Shown here: piece by piece, positions 26,769-33,505 of the stretch
How the letters are laid out: each line of letters starts with the position of its first letter
Position numbering within the stretch: position 1 is the stretch's first letter
Assembly (NCBI GenBank): GCA_003551645.1
Contig: PUND01000139.1
Location: forward strand, 1 to 38,921
DNA from: Phycisphaerae bacterium
GTDB taxonomy: Bacteria; Planctomycetota; Phycisphaerae; SM23-33
Length of the DNA: 38,921 nt
Reading direction: 5' to 3'
Notes under the pieces: model-generated
The model's input: the letters and a program-made list of their open reading frames with translations, nothing else
Databases searched by the model: none
What the model was told of the DNA's origin: nothing
Program-made: the position numbers and the translations under genes

Positions 26769-26819
26769 GCGGCATCGCGGAACAGGCCGTGCCGGGTCGT
26801 CGCCTGTAAGCGTGCCCGG

Positions 26820-27215
26820 ATGCGGCTGGACGATAACGGGGGCGGCGGGCCGAACTACTGGCCGAACTCAATGGGCGGACCGGAGCCGGACCCCAGCGTC
26901 GCCGAGCCGCCGACGGACCTGGAAGGCACGGCCGGGAGGCATCCGCAGGAACTGACCGACGACGACTTCTTCCAGCCGGGCGAGCTGTATCGCCGCGTCA
27001 TGACCGACACCAACCGCGAGCACCTTATCGGCAATATCGTAGCCCACCTCGGCGATGCGCAGCAGCGTATTCAGCTCCGCCAGACCGCCCTGTTCTTCAA
27101 GGCCGACGCCGATTACGGCCGGCGGGTCGCAGAGGGGCTGGGGCTGGACGTCGAGCAGGTCGAGAAACTCGCCGGGATGTCCCAGCAGGACCGCGTAAAG
27201 GCGACATCCGCATAG
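26820..27215 (+). pseudogene. C-terminal fragment of a heme catalase
   Basis: 131 codons match the C-terminal end of clade monofunctional catalases: MRLDDNGGGGPNYWPNSMGG (start), DDDFFQPGELYRRVMTD, REHLIGNIVAHLGDAQQRIQ and LRQTALFFKADADYGRRVAEGLGL. The heme pocket, catalytic His and the ~370 N-terminal residues are absent, and the upstream sequence up to the GH16 stop (26768) shows no catalase similarity in any frame I can read. There is no ribosome binding site before the Met. It is therefore a remnant, cut sharply at the position of the RMRLDDN motif. A strong hairpin at 27241-27279 follows, likely the old terminator. Confidence 0.88.
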
Positions 27216-27240
27216 AAGGAGGACTGTCGCCAGTTTGCAG

Positions 27241-27279
27241 AACGGGCGATTCCGATGCCTTGCGTCGGAGTCGCCCGTT
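27241..27279 (+). terminator. 15-bp hairpin terminator after the catalase remnant
   Basis: AACGGGCGATTCCGA (27241-27255) pairs with 27265-27279 over 15 positions, one of them T-G, around a nine-base loop. TTAAATG follows, so the U tract is weak, but the stem is among the strongest in the window. Confidence 0.65.
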
Positions 27280-27368
27280 AAATGCGCCCGGCCACGACGC
27301 CTCCTCGGCAGCTTCGCGGGCCGGAGTGTCCGGTGCCTCGTATCAAGCCGGACGGGCCAAAATACCGA

Positions 27369-27401
27369 TTGACAATCACGGGATCGCTGATAAGCTATAA
27401 T
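27369..27401 (+). promoter_or_regulatory. Consensus promoter of thrS operon with a 21-base spacer
   Basis: Perfect TTGACA (27369-27374) and perfect TATAAT (27396-27401) are separated by 21 bases, longer than the normal 16-18. No better -35 exists at 16-18. The leader frame ATG begins at 27409, seven bases after the -10, so transcripts would start at or beside that ATG. Confidence 0.6.
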
Positions 27402-27408
27402 GGGTCAA

Positions 27409-27468
27409 ATGCGATACAGGCCGTTTCGCGAAGCCATGTTTACCACGACGACCACGACGCGATGCTGA
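27409..27468 (+). CDS. Putative threonine-rich leader peptide controlling thrS
   Basis: A 20-codon frame with stop encodes MRYRPFREAMFTTTTTTRC. Six consecutive Thr codons (ACC ACG ACG ACC ACG ACG, 27442-27459) lie directly upstream of threonyl-tRNA synthetase, which is what a ribosome-mediated attenuator needs to sense charged tRNA-Thr. The frame starts seven bases after TATAAT with no Shine-Dalgarno, so it is probably translated from a leaderless transcript; an inner ATG at 27436 would give MFTTTTTTRC. Downstream are CGTCG (27471-27475), complementary to CGACG inside the Thr codons, and the GC stem plus seven T's at 27503-27540. In E. coli, thr and phe leaders work this way. It is not in any family I know; translation is inferred. 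Confidence 0.72.
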   Translation: MRYRPFREAMFTTTTTTRC

Positions 27469-27502
27469 CACGTCGCAGCGCGACAGCGCGGACGATGTGT
27501 CG

Positions 27503-27540
27503 GCCGCGGTGCGGTATGGCTCCGCGAGACGGCTTTTTTT
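27503..27540 (+). terminator. Attenuator-type terminator in the thrS leader
   Basis: GCCG (27503-27506) and TGCGG (27510-27514) pair with CGGC (27530-27533) and CCGCG (27522-27526), separated by a small internal loop and closing on TATGGCT; seven T's follow (27534-27540). An alternative pairing of CGCGG (27487-27491) with CCGCG (27504-27508) would take away the 5' arm. It sits 42 bases before the thrS start. Confidence 0.6.
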
Positions 27541-27582
27541 CTGCCGTCGGCCGCCGGCGGCAAGACGGCCGGGAACTTGAAC

Positions 27583-29565
27583 ATGAGCGTTGAAATCAAA
27601 CTGCCCGACGGAAGCAAGCTCAGCTACGACGGCCCCGTGTGTCCGATGAACGTGGCCGAGGATATTTCCCCGCGCCTCGCGGCCGCCGCGGTGGCCGCGG
27701 AAGTGGACGGCCAACTGACCGAGCTTACCGCCGAGCTTACCGACGGCGAGCATCAGGTGCGCATCATCACCGACCGCGACGACGAGGCGCTGGAGGTATT
27801 GCGTCACACCGCCGCCCACGTGCTGGCCCAGGCGGTCCTGCGCATCCACGGGCCAAACGTGCAGTACACCATCGGACCGGCCCTGACCGACGACTTCCAG
27901 TACGGTTTCTACTACGACTTCGATCTTCCGGTGAAGATATCCACCGAGGACCTGCCGGCCGTCGAAGATGAGATGCGGAAGATTATCGACGAGCGGATCC
28001 CCATCCGCCGCCTGGAGATGTCGGTCGACGAGGCCAAAGAGGAGTTTCGCCGGCGCGGGCAGGAATACAAGAATGAGATGATAGACGACCTCGTCCGCGA
28101 CGAGAGGGTCGAGACCGTCAGCTTGTACGAACAGGGCGACTTCCTGGACATGTGCCGCGGACCTCATCTGCCGCACACCGGCAAGGTCGGCGCGGTGAAG
28201 CTGCTGGCGGTAGCCGGCGCGTACTGGCGCGGCGACCAGAGCCGCCGGATGCTCACCCGCATCTACGGCACCGCCTTTTTCGACGAAAAGGCCCTGAAAC
28301 AGCATCTGGAGCGCATCGAAGAGGCCCGCAAACGCGACAACCGCGTGCTGGGGCGGCAACTGGACCTGTTCTTCATCGACGAGGAGGTCGGACCGGGCCT
28401 GCCGATGTGGCTGCCCAAGGGCAACGTGATCCGCGAGGAGCTTCAGAACTGGCTCAAGGGCGAGCTTGTGAAGCGCGGCTACCAGCTTGTCTCCACCCCG
28501 CACATCGGCAAGCTGGAGCTTTACCGCACCAGCGGGCACTACCCCTACTACCAGGACTCGCAGTATCCGCCTATACCGATGGGCGACGAGGAGGGATACC
28601 TGCTCAAGCCCATGAACTGCCCGCACCACATGCGGATATTCAAGGCCACCCAGCACAGCTACCGCGACCTGCCGGTCCGCATGGCCGAGTTCGGCACCGT
28701 CTATCGGATGGAGCAGTCCGGCGAGCTTAACGGGCTTATCCGCGTCCGCGGCTTCACCCAGGACGATGCGCACATACTCTGCACCCCGGAGCAACTGGAG
28801 AGCGAGCTTGCCTCCTGCGTGGAGCTTACACAACTGGTCCTGGACGTTTTGGGACTGGACGACTACCGCGTCCGCGTCGGGCTGCGCGACCCCGACAGCG
28901 ACAAGTACGTCGGCGACGCCGAGAACTGGACACTCGCCGAAAGCAACCTCCGCCAGATTGTCCGCAAGCTGGGAATGAACTATGTAGAGGAAGCCGGCGA
29001 GGCCGCCTTCTACGGACCGAAGATCGACTTCGTCGTGACCGACTGCCTCGGCCGCGAATGGCAGCTCGGGACCATCCAGGTGGACTACAACGTGCCCGAG
29101 CGGTTCGAGCTGGAATACACCGGCCGCGACAACGCCCCGCACCGGCCGGTGATGATACACCGCGCGCCGTTCGGTTCGCTGGAGCGTTTCATAGGCATCC
29201 TCATCGAGCACTATGGCGGGGCTTTTCCGCTGTGGCTGTCGCCGGTGCAGGTGGCGGTGCTGCCGGTAAGCGAGAAGGTCGCCGATTACGCCGAGCGAGT
29301 CGCATCCCGTCTGCGAGAAGCCGGCATACGCACCGAGCTTGACGACTCGGCCGACAAAGTCGGCGCGAAGATCCGCCGGGCCACCATGCAGAAGGTCCCG
29401 TACCTGGCGGTGGTAGGCCCTCGCGAGGCCGAGGCCGAATCGGTGGCCGTCCGCACCCGCGGCGCAGGCGACCAGGGCGCCCGCCCGCTGGAGGAGTTCG
29501 TCCAGTCGCTCATCGAAGAGATTGACTCGAAGGCACAAAATGTCGTAACAGGGACCATGGGTTGA
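27583..29565 (+). CDS. thrS: Threonyl-tRNA synthetase
   Basis: The protein has 660 residues, full length. It charges tRNA-Thr. Order: TGS domain (1-64), editing domain with RHTAAHVLAQAV (74-85; H75 and H79 of the HxxxH site), class II core with GPGLPMWLPKGNVIREEL, YKTSGHY-like YRTSGHYPYY, zinc-binding MNCPHH (344-349; C346), RVRGFTQDDAHIL, FYGPKID and GSLERFIGILIEHY, then the anticodon domain (QVAVLPVSEKVADYA onwards). ATG 27583 is preceded by GGGAA nine bases upstream, next to a stem GCCGTC/GACGGC (27543-27569). Its 180-base leader carries the Thr-codon peptide and terminator, so expression likely rises when charged tRNA-Thr is scarce. First gene of thrS-infC-rpmI-rplT-pheS. Confidence 0.97.
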   Translation: MSVEIKLPDGSKLSYDGPVCPMNVAEDISPRLAAAAVAAEVDGQLTELTAELTDGEHQVRIITDRDDEALEVLRHTAAHVLAQAVLRIHGPNVQYTIGPALTDDFQYGFYYDFDLPVKISTEDLPAVEDEMRKIIDERIPIRRLEMSVDEAKEEFRRRGQEYKNEMIDDLVRDERVETVSLYEQGDFLDMCRGPHLPHTGKVGAVKLLAVAGAYWRGDQSRRMLTRIYGTAFFDEKALKQHLERIEEARKRDNRVLGRQLDLFFIDEEVGPGLPMWLPKGNVIREELQNWLKGELVKRGYQLVSTPHIGKLELYRTSGHYPYYQDSQYPPIPMGDEEGYLLKPMNCPHHMRIFKATQHSYRDLPVRMAEFGTVYRMEQSGELNGLIRVRGFTQDDAHILCTPEQLESELASCVELTQLVLDVLGLDDYRVRVGLRDPDSDKYVGDAENWTLAESNLRQIVRKLGMNYVEEAGEAAFYGPKIDFVVTDCLGREWQLGTIQVDYNVPERFELEYTGRDNAPHRPVMIHRAPFGSLERFIGILIEHYGGAFPLWLSPVQVAVLPVSEKVADYAERVASRLREAGIRTELDDSADKVGAKIRRATMQKVPYLAVVGPREAEAESVAVRTRGAGDQGARPLEEFVQSLIEEIDSKAQNVVTGTMG

Positions 29566-29651
29566 TAGGATAACCCCAAGAAGCGGTTTGCCGCCCGGAT
29601 CGCGTCCTTGGTGGGCGCGGCCGGCGGGCGGCCTGCTAAGGAGACACGACC

Positions 29652-30209
29652 ATCGCAAAAGAGCTTCGCTGCAACAGAAAAATCCGGATTTCGCCCGTCC
29701 GGCTGATCGACGAGAACGACGAGCAGGTCGGCATCGTCGAGACCAATGAGGCGATGCGGCGCGCCCGTGAGGTGGGTCTGGACCTTGTCGAGGTCTCGCC
29801 GAACACCCGCCCGCCCGTCTGCCGGATAATGGACTACGGCAAGTGGAAGTACACCCAGCGGAAGAAAGAGAAGAAGTCCAAGGCCCAGAAGCACGCCACG
29901 GAACTCAAGGAAATCCGCATCCGCACGCCCAAGATCGACCAGCACGACCTGGGCATAAAGCTCAAGCGGGCCAGGCAATTCCTCGAGCGCGGCGACCGGG
30001 TGCAGTTTTCGCTGCGGTTCCGGGGCCGCGAGCTGGCGCACAAGGAAGTCGGCGTGCAGCGCTTCAACGAGATACAGGAGGCCCTTGCCGACGTGGCCAA
30101 GGTCGAGCGCGGCTTGCGTTTCGAGGGCCGCCGGCTGACGATAATGCTGGCGCCGCTGGGCAAAAAGCCCGGCGAGAAGGCCCCCGAAAAGCAGCAGCAA
30201 CAGGCCTGA
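29652..30209 (+). CDS. infC: Translation initiation factor IF-3 with an AUC start codon
   Basis: The protein has 185 residues. IF-3 binds the 30S subunit and proofreads start codons. It has IRISPVRLIDENDEQVGIV, MRRAREVGLDLVEVSPNTRPPVCRIMDYGKWKY, EIRIRTPKIDQHDL and the C-terminal AKVERGLRFEGRRLTIMLAP, matching both domains; the tail KKPGEKAPEKQQQQA is an added stretch. In-frame stop TAA lies at 29637-29639, and the only codon with an ideal site is ATC at 29652: AAGGAG ends eight bases before it. The first ATG in frame (29754) would delete the N-terminal domain. Rare start codons in infC (AUU in E. coli) underlie its autoregulation, so the same is expected here. It starts 86 bases after thrS. 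Confidence 0.95.
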   Translation: MAKELRCNRKIRISPVRLIDENDEQVGIVETNEAMRRAREVGLDLVEVSPNTRPPVCRIMDYGKWKYTQRKKEKKSKAQKHATELKEIRIRTPKIDQHDLGIKLKRARQFLERGDRVQFSLRFRGRELAHKEVGVQRFNEIQEALADVAKVERGLRFEGRRLTIMLAPLGKKPGEKAPEKQQQQA

Positions 30210-30397
30210 ACAGCACTGGCGACGGATGCCCGATAACCGCGCGTAACGCGGGCGTGCCCGCACAAGCCGCCGGCGCAAGACCGGGCCGGTGGATGTTTTT
30301 TGGCCGAAAGCGCCACATCGGGGGTTTACAAAGCCGCCGATTTGCCTACAATGCTCGACTCCCCACTGTGGGGGGACGGGACTGAGAGGTCGATTTT

Positions 30398-30625
30398 ATG
30401 CCCAAGATGAAGACCAACAAGGCGATGCTGAAGCGTGTGAAGGTAACCGGCCGCGGCAAGCTGCTGCGCCGTCGTCCAGGCGGAGGACACCTGAAGTCCA
30501 GTAAGCCGCCCAAGCGCATCCGGCGCTTCCGCCAGCCCACCACCTTCTCCACCGCCTTCGCCAAGCATGCGCGACGGTTGATGGGCCTGCGCAACCCGGA
30601 TAAGCAAACGGAACAGACAGAGTAG
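30398..30625 (+). CDS. rpmI: 50S ribosomal protein L35
   Basis: The protein has 75 residues, slightly longer than the usual 64. PKMKTNKAMLKRVKVTGRGKL is the family signature, and the rest is basic (RRRPGGGHLKSSKPPKRIRRFR), ending in an added NPDKQTEQTE. GAGAGG lies eight bases before the ATG. Located 188 bases after infC and 117 before rplT, the classic order. Confidence 0.94.
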   Translation: MPKMKTNKAMLKRVKVTGRGKLLRRRPGGGHLKSSKPPKRIRRFRQPTTFSTAFAKHARRLMGLRNPDKQTEQTE

Positions 30626-30663
30626 AATATTGCCCGATGGGAGCCCTTTGGGGCGCTCGCCGC

Positions 30664-30680
30664 CTCCCGTGGCACGGGAG
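30664..30680 (+). promoter_or_regulatory. Hairpin between rpmI and rplT
   Basis: CTCCCGT pairs with ACGGGAG around GGC. In E. coli L20 binds leader structures of rpmI to repress the operon; this stem in the 117-base rpmI-rplT spacer is a possible counterpart, unproven. Confidence 0.3.
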
Positions 30681-30742
30681 CGGGCGGGTCTGGAACATCC
30701 CGCGACAGACGGGAGTCCATCCGGGCCGGAGAGGAGTTCAGC

Positions 30743-31096
30743 ATGCCACGTGCACGCAAAGGCGCCGCCAGGCGCAGAAGACACCGTAAGGAACTCAAGG
30801 CCGCCAGCGGCTATCATGGCGCCACATCGCGCCGATATCGACTGGCCAAGCAGGCGGCTTTTCGCGCCGGCGTCTTCGCCACTCGCGACCGCCGCAGACG
30901 CAAGAGGGACTTCCGCCGGCTGTGGGTGACACGAATCTCCGCCGCCTGCAAGCAGCGCGGCATCCGCTACAGCGAGTTCATGAACGCCCTTTCGCAGGCG
31001 GAAATCACGCTGAATCGTAAGATGCTCAGCGAGATCGCCGTCGCCGACCCGGCCGCCTTCGACGCGGTGGTCGAAAAAGCCATGAGCGGAAAATAG
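30743..31096 (+). CDS. rplT: 50S ribosomal protein L20
   Basis: The protein has 117 residues, the standard length. It is an early assembly protein of the large subunit. PRARKGAARRRRHRKELKAA, GYHGATSRRYRLAKQAAFRAG, RDRRRRKRDFRRLWVTRISAA and YSEFMNALSQAEITLNRKMLSEIAV match throughout. GGAGAGGAG precedes the ATG. L20 represses its own operon in E. coli. Confidence 0.97.
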   Translation: MPRARKGAARRRRHRKELKAASGYHGATSRRYRLAKQAAFRAGVFATRDRRRRKRDFRRLWVTRISAACKQRGIRYSEFMNALSQAEITLNRKMLSEIAVADPAAFDAVVEKAMSGK

Positions 31097-31157
31097 ACCG
31101 TTCGCCCCGGGGCCTTACCAACGCCGCACCCGGACCCTCGCCACATACTGAATCGCC

Positions 31158-32162
31158 ATGTCACTGCTTGACGACATCGAGAAACTTCAGGCCAAGGCGC
31201 TTTCGGAGCTTGAACAGGCCGACTCGCCCGACGCCGTCGAGCAATGGCGAATCAGATATATCGGCAGCAAGGGCGCCGTGCGCGAGATGATGCAGCGTCT
31301 CAAGGAAGTCCCCCGCGAGCAGAAGCCCGCCGCCGGCAAGGCGGCCAACGCCCTCAAGAACACACTCGAAGACGCCTATAAGCGTCGTATGTCGGCCGCG
31401 CCGACCCCGCGCAGGGTATCCCAGCGCCCGAAGGTTGACGCGACGCTTCCAGGACGCCGCCGACCGGTCGGGCACACCCATATCCTCACACAGACCATCG
31501 AGGAGATTACCGACATCTTCGGCCGCATGGGCTTTGAGATGGTCCACGGGCGGGAGGTCGAGGATGAGCGGCACAATTTCGACGGGCTGAACATACCCGC
31601 CTGGCATCCCGCGAGAGACCCGTGGGAAAACTTCTACATCGACGGCCGCGGCGACCTGATGCTCCGCTCGCAGACATCCACCGTGCAGATACGCACCATG
31701 GAAAGCCGCGAACCGCCGGTGCGGATTATCGCCCCCGGCCGCGTATATCGGCCGGACACGGTGGACGCCACGCACTCGTTCATGTTCTACCAGGTCGAGG
31801 GGCTGTATGTGGATGAGGGCGTCTCGATGGCCGACCTGAAGACCTGCCTCGACCAGTTCTGCAAGGCCTACCTCGGCCCGGAGGTCGCCACGCGATTCCG
31901 GCCGAGCTTCTTCCCGTTCACCGAGCCGTCGGCCGAGGTGGACATACTGTTCGAGTACGACGACGGCTCCACGGAGTGGATAGAACTGGGCGGCAGCGGG
32001 ATGGTGGACCCGGCCGTGCTGGAGTTCGTCGGATACGACTGCGAAAAGTACACCGGCTTCGCTTTCGGCCTGGGCATCGAGCGGATGGCCATGCGAAAGC
32101 ACAACATCCCCGACATACGCCTGCTGTTCGAGGGCGACGTGCGGTTTCTCCACCAGTTCTGA
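31158..32162 (+). CDS. pheS: Phenylalanyl-tRNA synthetase alpha subunit
   Basis: The protein has 334 residues, the usual length. Catalytic subunit of the heterotetrameric enzyme; the beta subunit (pheT) is needed too. The N-terminal coiled coil is followed by GHTHILTQTIEEITDIFGRMGF, HPARDPWENFYI, LLRSQTSTVQIRTM, the class II motif 2 RIIAPGRVYRPDTVDATHSFMFYQVEGL, TEPSAEVDILFEYDDG and motif 3 GFAFGLGIERMAMRKHNIPDIR. ATG 31158 is 62 bases after rplT and follows a spacer; no clear Shine-Dalgarno is close by. Unusually, pheT does not follow: the next gene is a carboxypeptidase, so pheT must lie elsewhere. Confidence 0.97.
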   Translation: MSLLDDIEKLQAKALSELEQADSPDAVEQWRIRYIGSKGAVREMMQRLKEVPREQKPAAGKAANALKNTLEDAYKRRMSAAPTPRRVSQRPKVDATLPGRRRPVGHTHILTQTIEEITDIFGRMGFEMVHGREVEDERHNFDGLNIPAWHPARDPWENFYIDGRGDLMLRSQTSTVQIRTMESREPPVRIIAPGRVYRPDTVDATHSFMFYQVEGLYVDEGVSMADLKTCLDQFCKAYLGPEVATRFRPSFFPFTEPSAEVDILFEYDDGSTEWIELGGSGMVDPAVLEFVGYDCEKYTGFAFGLGIERMAMRKHNIPDIRLLFEGDVRFLHQF

Positions 32163-32245
32163 CAACGCGCGCCCGGCCGCTATCGCCCGCATACCGGCGG
32201 GGATGAAAGCCGATGATCGCCGGTGGGGAAGGAGTATCAGGATTC

Positions 32246-33376
32246 ATGGCCGTTTCGTTCCAGACCGACTTTCCCGGCGGCAACGGGTTTTTGATGGAGC
32301 TTGACGAGTCGCCGGAGCGTGTGGTGGTCCGCTTCGCGGTCGAGCCGAAGAACTGCCCCGAGCCGCTGTGGTTCCACTTCCGCCTGATGGGCTTGGCCGG
32401 CCGGAAGGCCCGCTGCGTAATGACCAACCCGGAACAGACGCTCGGCGGCTGGGACTGGTCGCATAACCGCCCGGTCTTCCGCCCCGCCGGCGGCGACTGG
32501 CGCCGCACCGACCCGGCCGAGCCGCTGAACACCCCTGGCGGCCGATGCGAATGGGCCTGGGACATCGACCCCGGCGGCGACGTGCTGGAGTTCGCACACT
32601 GCTATCCCTACCAGCCGGAGGATCTGGAGAACACGCTCGATGAGCTTGGAGCCGCCTTCCGTCCGGAGACCATCGGCATCACACCAGGCGGCTGCGAGCT
32701 GGTCCGCCTGTATTCGGCCCCACCGGGCGCAGACCGGCCGGCCGTGCTGCTGGCTGCGCGCCACCACGCCGGCGAGACGCCCGGCTCGTGGGTACTTGAC
32801 GGCCTGCTCCGCCACGTCGCGACCGACGAAAGGATGCTGAGGGCGATAACATGGTGGGCCTTGCCGATAGTCAACCTCGACGATGTCGTCTCCGGCAGTT
32901 ATGGCAAGGACCCCCTCCCCCACGACTGCAACCGGGCATACGACCAGAGCACACAACGGCGTCCGGAGGCGTTCGCCATTGTCCAGGACGCCCGCCGACT
33001 CAGGGACGGCTCGGCCCGGCTATTGAGCGTGGACCTGCACGCCCCTTCCCATGGCGAGCAGCACACTTACATACCTCTAAGCGGCTGGGACGGCTCGGGC
33101 GAGATAAACCCCATCGGGCAGGACTTCGCTGACCGCTTCAACTCGGCCGTACCCGACAAGCTGCGAAGCTCCATCGCGCATAAGACGCCGAAGGGCAATT
33201 TCAGCCGCCAGCCGGGCATGTCCTTCAGCCGATGGATGCGGGGCGTTCTCGGCGTCGAATCCATAACTCTGGAGACAAGCTACCAGGGCAACGGCCGGCG
33301 TTACTATGCCATCGACGACTATCGCCGAATCGGCGCCGCGCTGGCACAGACAATCGCCGACTGGCTGACCTCGTAG
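32246..33376 (+). CDS. M14 family zinc carboxypeptidase (AGBL/cytosolic carboxypeptidase-like)
   Basis: The protein has 376 residues. An N-terminal beta domain (to ~120) precedes the carboxypeptidase fold, the arrangement of cytosolic (AGBL-type) M14 enzymes. Zinc ligands are H174 and E177 in ARHHAGETPGSW and H265 in DLHAPSHG; DCNRAYD (227-233) holds the Asn-Arg that binds the substrate carboxylate, and LETSYQG has the catalytic E343. No signal peptide: probably cytoplasmic. AGGAG lies ten bases before ATG 32246; an upstream ATG at 32213 lacks a site. It follows pheS by 83 bases on the same strand and ends convergent with the phosphorylase operon. Substrate unknown. Confidence 0.88.
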   Translation: MAVSFQTDFPGGNGFLMELDESPERVVVRFAVEPKNCPEPLWFHFRLMGLAGRKARCVMTNPEQTLGGWDWSHNRPVFRPAGGDWRRTDPAEPLNTPGGRCEWAWDIDPGGDVLEFAHCYPYQPEDLENTLDELGAAFRPETIGITPGGCELVRLYSAPPGADRPAVLLAARHHAGETPGSWVLDGLLRHVATDERMLRAITWWALPIVNLDDVVSGSYGKDPLPHDCNRAYDQSTQRRPEAFAIVQDARRLRDGSARLLSVDLHAPSHGEQHTYIPLSGWDGSGEINPIGQDFADRFNSAVPDKLRSSIAHKTPKGNFSRQPGMSFSRWMRGVLGVESITLETSYQGNGRRYYAIDDYRRIGAALAQTIADWLTS

Positions 33377-33436
33377 GCGTCCAAAACCCCCGGCCGTTCG
33401 GGAATGCCAACGCGATCACCACGCCGACACGGCAAG

Positions 33437-33454
33437 TGTCTCCTATGTTACGGG
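33437..33454. repeat. TGTCTCCTATGTTACGGG element
   Basis: An 18-base sequence in the convergent gap between the carboxypeptidase and GH94 genes. It resembles TGTTACCTATGTCCCTGG (38637-38654) and TGTCACCTATGTCCTGGG (38662-38679) over the core CCTATGT; possibly an insertion-sequence end remnant. Confidence 0.35.
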
Positions 33455-33505
33455 GCGAACATCCAAGAGACCTCCGCCTCTGTCCCCTTCCTCTCGGTGT
33501 CGAAT

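Noticed and set aside
27402-27582. A T-box riboswitch ahead of thrS
   Set aside because: The AGGGTGGNACCGCG antiterminator core and specifier stem are not found; the Thr-codon peptide explains the leader better.
27376-29658. A 760-codon open frame on the minus strand across thrS
   Set aside because: Antisense to thrS with the same cause; no domain resemblance.
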